Positions 16,606 through 26,383 are shown, counted from the first letter of the stretch. The stretch: 34,156 nt of DNA from a bacterium 1XD21-70 (GCA_003669055.1 RAYB01000046.1:1-34156), one strand, 5' to 3'. Notes: generated from the letters alone by a model not told the origin. Made by a program: numbers and translations.

Positions 16606-18766
16606 TGTCCTCTTTTCCTCCCTGGCCTGCTACCACAAAATCAATCGTCCGGTTCACGCGGTCACAGCCTGCCACAAAGACCGCAACCTTTTGCCCCAGG
16701 CGGTAGGTTTTCCCGGTCGTCTCCCCGCGCAGTTCCATCTCTTCCTCATGGAACACATAAAAATCACCGTGCAGGTCATTGACAGAGACCATGCCCTCCA
16801 CCGTGTTGGGCAGCTCCACATAAAACCCATGGTTGGTGACGCCGCTGACCACTCCCTCAAACATCTCGCCGACCCGTTTTTCCATGTACTCGCATTTCTT
16901 GAGTTTCACGGTCTCCCGCTCTGCCTCCTCTGCCCGCCGTTCCATGGCAGAGCACTGCACGGCAACCCCAAGCATGATCTTATGATAATGGGCAACCCTC
17001 TCTTCTGTCAAGCCGCCATGGAGATTTTCTTTGATAATCCGGTGGATCTGCAGATCCGGGTAACGCCGGATCGGGGAAGTGAAATGCGTGTAATACCGCG
17101 CCGCCAGGCCGAAATGCCCGCTGCACATGGGGCTGTACTTTGCCTGCTTCATGGAACGCAGCGTCAGGCGGCTGATCAAGGCCTCCTCCTCGCTTCCGTC
17201 AATCTTGGCCAGCAGCTTCTGCAGTTCCTTGGGATGGACTTCCCCGTTCTGGAAATGGATCGCATAGCCGAAATTGTTGATAAACATTCCCAGCCGCTTC
17301 ATCTTCTCCGGGTCAGGGTTATCATGGGTGCGGTACAAAAACGGAAGTTCCTGCCAGAAATAATCCTCGGCGATGGTCTCATTGGCCAACAGCATAAAAT
17401 CTTCGATGATTTTCGTGGCCGCATTGCGCTCATAGGGCTTTACCTCCAGGGGCGTCCCCTCCTCATCCAGCACAATCTTCGTCTCCGGAAAATCAAAGTC
17501 AATCGACCCGCGCTCCTTGCGCTTCCTCCGCAGGATATCTGCCAGTTCCTTCATCCGGTCAAACATTTCCACAAAACCGGAGTATTCTTCCATCATGGCC
17601 GGATCACGGTCAGTGACAATCGCATTGACTGCCGTGTAGGTCATGCGCCGGTCAACCCGGATCACAGTCTCTGCAATCTCATGCCCGACCACCCTTCCCT
17701 GGGTATCGATATCCATCAAACAGCTCAGCGCCAGGCGGTCTGCCCCTGCATTCAAAGAACAGATTCCGTTGGAAAGCTTATGCGGCAGCATCGGGATCAC
17801 CCGGTCCACCAGATAGACACTAGTGCCCCGCTTCAATGCCTCCCCGTCCAGCAGGCCGTCCTCTGCCACATAATGGGTGACGTCCGCAATATGGACTCCC
17901 AGGCGGTAGCCAAACTTCTCCCGGCTGAGGGTGATGGCATCGTCCAAGTCTTTGGCATCTTCCCCGTCAATGGTCACTGTCTGCCAATCCCGCAGATCCA
18001 TCCTGCCCGCCGTCTCTTCCTCCGTCACTTCATCCCTCATCCGCGCCGCCTGGCGCATCACCGGCTCCGGGAAACCCTCCGGCAGATCATATGCCCTCAC
18101 CAACGACAAGATATCCACCCCCGGGTCATTGGCATGGCCTAAAATCTCCGTGACAACCCCCTCCGGGCTTTTGCCCCCGGCACCGTTTGCCCCTTTGCCT
18201 GCACTGCCGTAATCGGTAATCCGGGCTACCACCTTGTGCCCGTCCACTGCCCCCATATCCTTGCCCTGGGGGATGAAAATATCCTGCCCCAGTTTCCGGT
18301 TATCCGGCACCACAAAGCCATAATTCTGGCTTTTCTGGTAATATCCCACCACTGTCTGGTTCACCCGCTCAAGCACCCGCGTCACCGTCCCCTCGGCACG
18401 CCTGCCCCGCTGCGGCGGCTCCACGCTCACCTGTACCCGGTCCCCATGCATGGCGCCCCCGGTCCTGCCTGCCGGGATAAATACATCCTGCTCCTGCCCC
18501 TCTGCCGCCACAAACCCATACCCCTTCGCGGTTCCGGAAAATACCCCCGCCAGCACGGATGCCTCCGGGATGCTGTACTTCCCTTTCTTTGACACAGCCA
18601 GCTTCCCCTCGGCAATTAGCGCCTCTAACACCTCCTCCAGTTCTTCCCGCCGCTCCCTGGGCACATCCAGCAGTATCGCCAGTTCCTTTAGCTTCATCGG
18701 CACATAGGCCGGGTCGCCGATTGCAGAAAGCAGCTGCTGCTTCCTCTCTCTCATCAAATTCTCCAC
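16595..18766 (-). CDS. rnr: Ribonuclease R
   Basis: A 723-residue 3'-5' exoribonuclease that degrades structured RNA and works with SmpB/tmRNA in mRNA quality control. An N-terminal winged-helix region precedes two cold-shock domains (GYGFVAA at about 83; NYGFVVPD at about 148). The RNB catalytic domain carries [11 protein letters not shown] (about 267-277), with the metal-binding aspartates. The S1 domain near the C-terminus includes [17 protein letters not shown] choose GTG 18766, seven bases after AGGGG. ATG 18754 behind GGAG is also possible. The longest frame, from 18832, starts inside the secG terminator loop and is rejected. Confidence 0.95.
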   Translation of the reverse strand: MENLMRERKQQLLSAIGDPAYVPMKLKELAILLDVPRERREELEEVLEALIAEGKLAVSKKGKYSIPEASVLAGVFSGTAKGYGFVAAEGQEQDVFIPAGRTGGAMHGDRVQVSVEPPQRGRRAEGTVTRVLERVNQTVVGYYQKSQNYGFVVPDNRKLGQDIFIPQGKDMGAVDGHKVVARITDYGSAGKGANGAGGKSPEGVVTEILGHANDPGVDILSLVRAYDLPEGFPEPVMRQAARMRDEVTEEETAGRMDLRDWQTVTIDGEDAKDLDDAITLSREKFGYRLGVHIADVTHYVAEDGLLDGEALKRGTSVYLVDRVIPMLPHKLSNGICSLNAGADRLALSCLMDIDTQGRVVGHEIAETVIRVDRRMTYTAVNAIVTDRDPAMMEEYSGFVEMFDRMKELADILRRKRKERGSIDFDFPETKIVLDEEGTPLEVKPYERNAATKIIEDFMLLANETIAEDYFWQELPFLYRTHDNPDPEKMKRLGMFINNFGYAIHFQNGEVHPKELQKLLAKIDGSEEEALISRLTLRSMKQAKYSPMCSGHFGLAARYYTHFTSPIRRYPDLQIHRIIKENLHGGLTEERVAHYHKIMLGVAVQCSAMERRAEEAERETVKLKKCEYMEKRVGEMFEGVVSGVTNHGFYVELPNTVEGMVSVNDLHGDFYVFHEEEMELRGETTGKTYRLGQKVAVFVAGCDRVNRTIDFVVAGQGGKEDIEG

Positions 18767-18802
18767 AATGTCACCCCTCTCATTTTCCATAGTCCCATAG
18801 AT

Positions 18803-18838
18803 TAAAAAACAGAAAAAGCACCCTTTCATCAAGAGTGC
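18803..18838 (-). terminator. Intrinsic terminator after secG
   Basis: Arms 18831-18838 and 18818-18825 form an 8-bp stem (one G-U) with a 5-base loop, followed on the minus strand by TTTTTCTGTTTTTT. It lies about 50 bp after the secG stop codon and before rnr. Some read-through must feed rnr-smpB unless rnr has a promoter I cannot see. Confidence 0.85.
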
Positions 18839-18891
18839 CTCATCCTACCGTAACAGAAAAACCAACTGCCCCGGCCTTTGCTGCCTATGCC

Positions 18892-19125
18892 TCAAAGCAT
18901 ATTCAGAACCAGAGCCAGTACCATGAACAGAACTGCAGCTGCCTTCGTGAACTTTTCCAGGGTCCCTTCCATGGAACGCCCTTTATTCTTGCCCCAATAG
19001 CTGTCAGCCATACCGCTGATGGAGCCAAGGCCTGCGGACTTCCCTTCCTGAAGTAAGATAATCACAATTAACGCCAGGCAAATAAGCGAAAAAATCACCG
19101 ACAGAATCACTTTCAGCATATCCAT
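18892..19125 (-). CDS. secG: Preprotein translocase subunit SecG
   Basis: A 77-residue membrane protein with two hydrophobic helices (about 5-25 and 58-77). Between them is the SecG signature QEGKSAGLGSISGMADSYWG and a KNKGRSMEG loop. It associates with SecYE to assist protein export. ATG 19125 is only three bases from AGGAGG; ATG 19119, nine bases away, would give 75 residues. Related SecG proteins align best with the longer form. It has its own promoter and is separated from eno by the unusual palindrome interval. Confidence 0.95.
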   Translation of the reverse strand: MDMLKVILSVIFSLICLALIVIILLQEGKSAGLGSISGMADSYWGKNKGRSMEGTLEKFTKAAAVLFMVLALVLNML

Positions 19126-19151
19126 GCACCTCCTAATAGTCAAACAAGACC

Positions 19152-19180
19152 AGTTTAGCATAGATTGGGGGAAATGACAA
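19152..19180 (-). promoter_or_regulatory. secG promoter
   Basis: TTGTCA (19180-19175), a 17-bp spacer and TAAACT (19157-19152) on the minus strand, 26 bp ahead of the secG start. It lies between the first giant palindrome and secG, so secG need not be read through from eno. Confidence 0.75.
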
Positions 19181-19220
19181 GCGTTTTTTCCGGGTTCTTG
19201 AGAAGCTTGGCGAGAGGTCC

Positions 19221-19475
19221 GCCTGGTGGAGAGGGGGAGGGGGTGCCTGGCAGGGAAGGGGGTTGGCGGCGTGCGGTTTCGGGATGTAAGAGGTTCTAAA
19301 AACTTCCGGGTTTTGCTAAAAGCGAAACGAAAATGCATAAACTCGCTTCGCTCAGACAGTATGCATTTTCGTTCCAACGCAAAATCCGGAAATTTAAGAA
19401 CCTCTAACATCCCTGCAAATGCAGCACCGCCAACCCCCTTCCCTGCCAGGCACCCCCTCCCCCTCTCCACCAGGC
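19221..19475. repeat. Giant palindromic element, copy 1 (255 bp)
   Basis: Outer arms 19221-19268 and 19428-19475 are perfect 48-bp reverse complements. Inside, an asymmetric unpaired zone (left 12, right 14 bases) leads to an inner stem that starts with GGGATGT (19281-19287) / ACATCCC (19407-19413). It continues, with small bulges, to a terminal ATGCATA/TATGCAT stem and a loop containing CTCGCTTCGCTCAG. No stop-free frame with a recognisable product spans it. The core is the reverse complement of the core of copy 2, while the outer arms are unrelated to those of copy 2 apart from the GCCTGG...CCAGGC ends. The 5' outer arm has tracts of 5, 5, 3 and 5 G residues. Confidence 0.93.
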
Positions 19476-19534
19476 TTCTGTACCGGCCTGTGCTTTGTCT
19501 TTGCAAAATGGGAACCAGATGGGATAGATGGCGG

Positions 19535-19563
19535 TTTCTTTGTTTTGGGAATCGTGGTAAAAT
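19535..19563 (+). promoter_or_regulatory. Possible promoter for the small plus-strand gene
   Basis: TGG then TAAAAT (19558-19563) forms an extended -10; TTTCTT (19535-19540) lies 17 bp upstream as a weak -35. It is 38 bp before the proposed GTG start and immediately right of palindrome copy 1. Confidence 0.45.
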
Positions 19564-19600
19564 AAAAGATAGAATGAGAAATTGGGGGTGATTGGGTGGG

Positions 19601-19876
19601 GTGAAGTTTGTATTGGATACAAAGTATTCAGAAAAGGAGTTGGAATTTATGAACAGGCATCATTGTGAGATATTGCCTGAAATCAAATTATCAAAGACCA
19701 ACTTTTCTAAATACGAAACGCCCCGCCGAATGTTAAAATACGGCGGTGTTTATGTTGCTGAAATTTTTGATGATGAAAGCAATAGACTTGTGTGGGCTGT
19801 TTTATCAAAAAGGAAAGGCATTTATCACTTTTCCGCCTTTTTTGATAGTTTAGATATGCTGGAACAAAGCTTATAA
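19601..19876 (+). CDS. Small hypothetical protein between two giant palindromes
   Basis: A 91-residue reading frame and the only convincing plus-strand gene. I do not recognise the family. I place the start at GTG 19601, nine bases after GGGGGTGA; TTG 19592 is possible but sits directly on that Shine-Dalgarno. The protein looks soluble, with an N-terminal charged stretch (TKYSEKELEFMNRHHCE), a central ETPRRMLKYGGVYVAEIFDD and a C-terminal aromatic segment GIYHFSAFFDSLDM, compatible with a small alpha/beta fold. No signal peptide or membrane helix is present. Base composition is visibly more AT-rich than the neighbours, which suggests transfer. It is bounded on both sides by inverted copies of the palindromic element. 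Confidence 0.65.
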   Translation: MKFVLDTKYSEKELEFMNRHHCEILPEIKLSKTNFSKYETPRRMLKYGGVYVAEIFDDESNRLVWAVLSKRKGIYHFSAFFDSLDMLEQSL

Positions 19877-19959
19877 TTGAATTGCCCACATCTTCCCAAG
19901 ATCCCCTTAGATTCCCAGATACGCCGCAACACCCAAATGGTAACCCTTGCCAAGGACCA

Positions 19960-20227
19960 GCCTGGGAGAAAGGGCAGGGCGGCAGGGGCTTTGGGATCCA
20001 CAGAGGCTTGCCTGGCGTGCATTTGCAGGGATGTTAGGGGTTCTTAAACTTCCGGGGGTTGCGTTGAAACGAAAATGCATACTGTCTGAGCGAAGCGAGT
20101 TTATGCATTTTCGTTTCGCTTTTAGCAAAACCCAGAAGCTTTTAGAACCCCTTACATCCCGAAACCGCACGCCAGGCAAGCCTCTGCGGATCCCAAAGCC
20201 CCTGCCGCCCTGCCCTTTCTCCCAGGC
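19960..20227. repeat. Giant palindromic element, copy 2 (268 bp)
   Basis: Outer arms 19960-20020 and 20167-20227 are 61-bp reverse complements with a single mismatch. The core (about 20021-20166) matches the reverse complement of copy 1 at about 94% of aligned bases, with a 3-base gap. The unpaired ATTTGCA on one side and GAAACC on the other are identical in both copies. In the inner stem an A-T pair of copy 1 is replaced by G-C in copy 2. The 5' outer arm contains four G tracts of three or more with short loops (19964-19987), a canonical quadruplex pattern. It begins 17 bp after the eno stop codon, so it would form part of the eno 3' UTR. Confidence 0.93.
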
Positions 20228-20244
20228 GTACCCTCCCCTTCAGA

Positions 20245-21556
<1,312 letters not shown>

Positions 21557-21648
21557 ATGGCCGTTTTCATGATTTCCTATACGTGGTGCAAGAGCCGCCT
21601 TGTTTGTATTTTTTGTTTATCCGGCCTTGCCGTCTGTTATAAAACCCG

Positions 21649-24069
21649 TTATGCCCGCAGTTCAATCCCCAGGCCTTTCAGCCCGTTGAGGATCTTCTTC
21701 ATCGTGGCATTCACTTCATCGTCCGTCAGGGTATGGTTCTTAGCCCGGAAGGTGATGGAATACGCCACGGACTTAAAGCCCTCCAGGATCTGGGATCCCT
21801 CATAGATATCGAATAGCGTGTAACTCTCGAGCATCTTGCCGCCGCGCTGGGCCAGGACATCCTCGATCTGCCCCACCAGGATCCTTTTGGGCACTACCAT
21901 GCTGATGTCCCTCGTTACTGCCGGGTATTTTGCAATCCCTGTATACTTCCTGTCAAAGTCAGCGAACGGGATCACTAACGGCATATCCAGCACCGCCACG
22001 TAGGTGCGTTCCCCAATCTTATAATTGTCCGCCACCTCCGGATGGACCTCTCCCAGATATCCGACCACCTGCTTTTCATATACAATATCAGCCTTCCTAC
22101 CCGGATGCAGGTACGGGCGGGCACAGCCGGGGTCATAATGAACCTTTTTCACCATCCCCAGCTTGTCAAACAGTTCCTCTACCACGCCCTTCATGGTATA
22201 GAAATCGCCTTCTCCGTACATGCCCAAGGTAAACTGCATCCTCTCATCCGGCAGTTCGCGAAGCGGCAGTTCCTTCGGCAGGTAGATATTTGCCAGTTCA
22301 TAGAGTTTTACATTCTTGTTTCTTCTATTATAATTGGTGGACAGCGATGTCAGCAGGCCGTTCAGGGGCAAAGTGCGCATGATGCTGAAATCCTCACCCA
22401 GGGGGTTCAATATCGTCACTGCCTGGCGCAGCTTGTCGTCCTCCGGCATCAGCAGCTTATCAAACACCTTGGGACTTTCAAAGGAATAGGTCATGCTTTG
22501 GCTAAAGCCGGAGAACTCTGCCACTTCACGGGCAATCTCCTCAATCCTCAGCTTATAAGAAAGCTTGCCTGTGGTCGCCTCCCCGGACGGCAGCGTGGTT
22601 GGGATATTGTCATACCCGAAAAACCTGGCCACCTCTTCTGCAATATCTGCCAGGCAGCTTAAATCCTGGCGGAAGGTCGGGGCAATGACTTCCTGCGTCT
22701 CCTCGTCAAAGCCCAGTTCCAGCATCCGGAAATACTGCTTCATGTCTGCCGCGGCAATCTCCGTCCCCAAAAGGCTGTTAATCTTATCCGCATCAAACTT
22801 GATCCGTACCGGCTGCCGTTTCTTGGGATAGATATCTACGATGCCGCCCACAACCTCCCCTGCCCCCAGTTCTTCCACCAGCTGGCAGGCACGGTTGATC
22901 GCCGCCTCGGCGTTGTTGGGATCCAGGCCTTTTTCAAACTTGCCGGAGGCATCGGTCCTCAGCCCGACCTTTTTGGCTGATAAGCGGATATTGGTACCGT
23001 CAAAGCAGGCCGCCTCAAATACCATCGTCTTTACATCATCCGTGATCTTGGAATTCTCACCGCCCATGATGCCGGCGATGCCGACCTCCTTCTCCCCGTC
23101 ATTAATCATCAGCACCGTGCTGTCCAGCTTGCGTACCTGCCCGTCCAGGGTCTGGAACTCATCCCCGTCCTTCGCACATTTCACCACAATCTTATGGCCT
23201 CCGATCAGGTCATAATCGTAAGCATGCATGGGCTGCCCATACTCCTCCATCACGTAGTTGGTAATGTCTACCAAATTATTGATAGGGCGGATGCCGCTGG
23301 CAGCCAGCCTGCGCTGCATCCATTCCGGGGAAGGAGCCAGCCTGATGTTTTTTACCATACGGGCACAGTAGCGTGGGCACAGGCCTGCATCCTCAACCTC
23401 TACCGTCAGGTAATCGTGGATATCCTCGCTGTTGCCGGTTGCGGTGACCATTGGAGGGCAAAATTCCTTTCGGAAGGTAGCTGCCGCTTCCCTGGCCAGG
23501 CCGACCACGCTATAGCAATCCACGCGGTTGGAAGTAATCTCATACTCAAAAACCACATCGTGCAGCCCCAGCACCTCAACGGCGTCCGCACCTACCGGCG
23601 TATCTCCCGGCAGGATGTAGATCCCCAGTTCCGGGGCATCCGGATACATTTCCCGGGAGGAGCCCAGTTCCTCAATCGAGCACATCATGCCGTCCGATTC
23701 GATCCCCCTCAGCTTTCCCTTCTTAATCCGGATCCCGTCCTCCGGCAGAGGGCCTCCGTCATGGCCTCCCGCCACCTTGCCGCCGTCGAGCACGACCGGC
23801 ACCTTGTCCCCTTCCTTCACGTTGGGGGCGCCGGTAACGATCTGGATCCGGCCGGTTCCGATATCCACCTGGCAGACAATCAGCTTGTCTGCATCCGGAT
23901 GGCGTTCAATCTTCGTGATCTGGCCGACCACGATCTTCTCTAAATTTTTATCCAGGCACTGATAGCCCTCTACCTTGCTCCCGGACAAGGTCATGGCATC
24001 GGTGTACTCCTGCGCCGTGGCCTCAAGATCCGGGACATATGCTTTAATCCATGATAATGCGGTATTCAT
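21649..24069 (-). CDS. pheT: Phenylalanine-tRNA ligase beta subunit
   Basis: An 806-residue subunit of the (alpha-beta)2 PheRS. Order of domains: an N-terminal EMAP-like tRNA-binding domain (about 40-150, including GQITKIERHPDADKL), the B3/B4 editing domain, the B5 domain, a catalytic-like core with VARFFGYDNIPTT, and the C-terminal anticodon-binding FDX-ACB domain (from about residue 710, KYPAVTRDISMVVP). The length is typical of long bacterial PheT. It follows pheS by 65 bp and shares its T-box-controlled transcript. Confidence 0.98.
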   Translation of the reverse strand: MNTALSWIKAYVPDLEATAQEYTDAMTLSGSKVEGYQCLDKNLEKIVVGQITKIERHPDADKLIVCQVDIGTGRIQIVTGAPNVKEGDKVPVVLDGGKVAGGHDGGPLPEDGIRIKKGKLRGIESDGMMCSIEELGSSREMYPDAPELGIYILPGDTPVGADAVEVLGLHDVVFEYEITSNRVDCYSVVGLAREAAATFRKEFCPPMVTATGNSEDIHDYLTVEVEDAGLCPRYCARMVKNIRLAPSPEWMQRRLAASGIRPINNLVDITNYVMEEYGQPMHAYDYDLIGGHKIVVKCAKDGDEFQTLDGQVRKLDSTVLMINDGEKEVGIAGIMGGENSKITDDVKTMVFEAACFDGTNIRLSAKKVGLRTDASGKFEKGLDPNNAEAAINRACQLVEELGAGEVVGGIVDIYPKKRQPVRIKFDADKINSLLGTEIAAADMKQYFRMLELGFDEETQEVIAPTFRQDLSCLADIAEEVARFFGYDNIPTTLPSGEATTGKLSYKLRIEEIAREVAEFSGFSQSMTYSFESPKVFDKLLMPEDDKLRQAVTILNPLGEDFSIMRTLPLNGLLTSLSTNYNRRNKNVKLYELANIYLPKELPLRELPDERMQFTLGMYGEGDFYTMKGVVEELFDKLGMVKKVHYDPGCARPYLHPGRKADIVYEKQVVGYLGEVHPEVADNYKIGERTYVAVLDMPLVIPFADFDRKYTGIAKYPAVTRDISMVVPKRILVGQIEDVLAQRGGKMLESYTLFDIYEGSQILEGFKSVAYSITFRAKNHTLTDDEVNATMKKILNGLKGLGIELRA

Positions 24070-24134
24070 GTATCATTCTCCTTGTTTATTCTTATTATTC
24101 CTTGATGATGGCGGCAGCTTTGCCGTCCCGGCAC

Positions 24135-25154
24135 TTAAAACTGCTTCAAAAACCGGATGTCGTTCTCGTAGAGCAGCCTCATATCATCAATTTCGTACTT
24201 GAGCAGCGCAATTCTCTCCAAACCCACGCCAAAAGCAAAACCCGTATATTCTTCCGGGTCAATGCCGCACATTTCCAACACATGGGGATGGACCATGCCA
24301 CACCCTAAAATCTCAATCCAGCCGGAGCCTTTGCAGAACCGGCAGCCCTTGCCCCCGCACTTAAAGCAGCTGACATCCACCTCGGCGCTTGGCTCCGTGA
24401 ACGGGAAATGGTGCGGACGGAATTTTACCTTCGTCTCCTCCCCGAACATCTCCCTCGCAAACTCTGCCAGAGTCCCTTTCAGGTCGGCAAAGGTGATACG
24501 CTTGTCAATCACCAGCCCCTCTACCTGGTGGAAGGATGGGGAATGTGTCGCATCCACTTCGTCGGAGCGGAACACCCGCCCCGGGGCAATCATCCGGATC
24601 GGCAGCTTTCCTTCTTCCATGGTACGTGCCTGTACCGGGGAGGTCTGCGAGCGGAGGCAGATCTCGGGGTTGATGAAGAAGGTATCCTGCTCGTCACGTG
24701 CCGGGTGGTTTGGCGGGATGTTCAGCTTGGTAAAATTATAATCCTGGTACTCCACCTCCGGGCCTTCCACCACCTCATAGCCCATCCCCACGAAAATGCG
24801 CTCTACTTCCTTGAGAGCCACCATATTCGGGTGGCTGTGGCCTATGTTTGCCTTTGCTGCCGGCAAGGTCACATCGATGACCTCCCTCTTTAATTGTTCC
24901 TCCCGGACTTTCCTGGCCAGCGCTGCCTTCGTCTCCTCTAACTTCAGTTCAATCAATGCGCGGGCATCGTTGACCAACTGCCCCACCTTGGGGCGGTCTT
25001 CCGGCGCCACGTCCTTCATGCTCTTTAAGACGCTCGTCAGCTGTCCCTTCTTTCCGAGATATGCCACCCGGATATCATTCAGCCTCTCCAGCGCATCCGA
25101 CGCTTCAATCTGCTTAAGCGCCTCCGCCTTAATCTGTTCTAACTTCTCTTTCAT
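24135..25154 (-). CDS. pheS: Phenylalanine-tRNA ligase alpha subunit
   Basis: This 339-residue class II synthetase subunit charges tRNA-Phe. An N-terminal coiled-coil (about 1-90) precedes the catalytic core. Motif 2 lies in GRVFRSDEVDATHSPSFHQ, preceded by RSQTSPVQAR. Motif 3 is near the C-terminus (GFAFGVGLERIALLKY). A cysteine-rich CFKCGGKGCRFCKGSGW segment sits just before GMVHP, as in many bacterial PheS proteins. It is the first gene of pheST. Confidence 0.98.
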   Translation of the reverse strand: MKEKLEQIKAEALKQIEASDALERLNDIRVAYLGKKGQLTSVLKSMKDVAPEDRPKVGQLVNDARALIELKLEETKAALARKVREEQLKREVIDVTLPAAKANIGHSHPNMVALKEVERIFVGMGYEVVEGPEVEYQDYNFTKLNIPPNHPARDEQDTFFINPEICLRSQTSPVQARTMEEGKLPIRMIAPGRVFRSDEVDATHSPSFHQVEGLVIDKRITFADLKGTLAEFAREMFGEETKVKFRPHHFPFTEPSAEVDVSCFKCGGKGCRFCKGSGWIEILGCGMVHPHVLEMCGIDPEEYTGFAFGVGLERIALLKYEIDDMRLLYENDIRFLKQF

Positions 25155-25572
25155 GGTTTCCTTCCTCTCTGTTTATTCTTCGGGACTGCCTCCTAGGACC
25201 ACTTCTGCCCCTGACCTAAAAACGCATAAAAACCGCCTCTCTGTCATCCTCTCCGGATCACAAAGGGACGGTCTTTTCACCGTGGTACCACCCTAATTCC
25301 TGCACCGGGCACACAACTCCCCGCAGGCACTCGTTCACGCGTAACGTGCGCAACCCGGCACCGCCTACTCCCGCTGCCGTCCGATGCTTTGGCGCGGCGG
25401 TTTCTGCTATGCGGCTCCCATGGGAACTTCACGGAATTGTCTGAACCGGGAGGGGCTTTCAGCCGGCGGCCCTTCTTCTCTGGCGGGAAACAATCCGCTA
25501 TCAGTGTGCCGACCGTCCGGCGGCCAGTACACTATGCATGATCCTTGCCTTTTTCTCTTTCTTTGAAGCTTA
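25155..25572 (-). promoter_or_regulatory. T-box leader of pheST with intrinsic terminator
   Basis: The 418-base leader holds a classic T-box sequence, AGGGTGGTACCACGG (25294-25280), used to form the antiterminator when uncharged tRNA pairs through its acceptor end. Directly downstream, arms 25255-25272 and 25232-25249 make an 18-bp imperfect terminator stem followed by T-runs at 25231-25218. The upstream part (about 25300-25560) is highly structured, consistent with Stem I. I could not fix the specifier codon with certainty; TTC triplets are present in the region near 25428-25442, and Phe is expected from the genes controlled. Confidence 0.93.
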
Positions 25573-25578
25573 TAGTAC

Positions 25579-25607
25579 ATTCTAGCCACTTCCGGGGGAA
25601 AAGTCAA
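25579..25607 (-). promoter_or_regulatory. pheST promoter
   Basis: TTGACT (25607-25602), a 17-bp spacer and TAGAAT (25584-25579) on the minus strand. The -35 overlaps the stop codon of the preceding hydrolase gene. Confidence 0.82.
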
Positions 25608-26383
25608 GGATTTTTTGGTTGGCTGTGTGCTGGCAAATGCCTGACCCACTCAGCCGCCTCCTCCAGCAGCCCTTGGTAATTTTCTAATACCGCTGTGTGC
25701 CCAATTCCCCAAAAAACGGTTGCCGGGCAGCCGCCCAGGTCATTTTTTAGAATGGCCATCGATTTTTTGGTAATCACGCGGTCTTTTTGGCCTAATAACA
25801 GGGTTGCTTGGGCACAATATGCGTTTGCCGGGATCCTTTTGCTGTCGAAGATGAGTTCAAACAGAGCCCGGGCGGCTGTCTGGGGGTCGGCTTTCCTTAC
25901 ATCCGTTATCAGCTGCCGGTCCATCGCCGCGAAACGGTTGACCGTGGGGAGGGAAAACAGCTGGATCAGGTAACGGCAGCCAGACAGGGGGCATTGGAGC
26001 AGACGGATCCCTGCTGCCGTAACCGGATATAAAACCAAGAAAGGCTTTAGGTATGGCAGGCCATGGTATACCGGGCTTAGCAGAAGGAGGCTGGTACTGC
26101 CCAGGGCTGCTTTGAGCGCTATGTTTGCGCCCATGGAATGGGCTATGATCCCGTCAAAAGCATGCTCTGCCAGGTATTGCCTCATGTCATCCTCATAATG
26201 ACCCAGGATATTCTTTTTGTACTTGGCGGGGGTATCCCCGAATCCGGGGAACTCATAGAGTTCTATGTGGCAGGGGCATTGCTGCTCCAGATCCTTCTTT
26301 AATTGCCGATAGCGCATGGCTGAATGCATCCAGCCATGCGCTATTAAGATTCTCTTTTTTTGTTGGTTTTGTTGGGCGGCCAT
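25604..26383 (-). CDS. Alpha/beta hydrolase
   Basis: A 259-residue single-domain hydrolase, probably cytosolic since no signal peptide is present. The N-terminal strand leads to the oxyanion motif HGW at 16-18. The nucleophile elbow is AHSMG with Ser83, the acid is Asp201 in GQKDRVI, and His229 lies in GIGHTAV, so the catalytic triad is complete. The family covers esterases, lipases and peptidases, and the substrate cannot be assigned. AGGAGG stands five bases before the ATG. It follows the glycosyltransferase gene by 25 bp with no terminator, so the two form one unit. Confidence 0.9.
   Translation of the reverse strand: MAAQQNQQKKRILIAHGWMHSAMRYRQLKKDLEQQCPCHIELYEFPGFGDTPAKYKKNILGHYEDDMRQYLAEHAFDGIIAHSMGANIALKAALGSTSLLLLSPVYHGLPYLKPFLVLYPVTAAGIRLLQCPLSGCRYLIQLFSLPTVNRFAAMDRQLITDVRKADPQTAARALFELIFDSKRIPANAYCAQATLLLGQKDRVITKKSMAILKNDLGGCPATVFWGIGHTAVLENYQGLLEEAAEWVRHLPAHSQPKNP

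Noticed and set aside
16571-18142. Long (523-codon) plus-strand reading frame
   Set aside because: It is a shadow of rnr, whose minus-strand product has complete RNase R domains; no ribosome binding site or homology features on the plus strand.
18892-19506. 204-codon frame extending secG upstream
   Set aside because: The extra N-terminus translates palindrome copy 1 and runs through the secG promoter; SecG itself is 77 residues.
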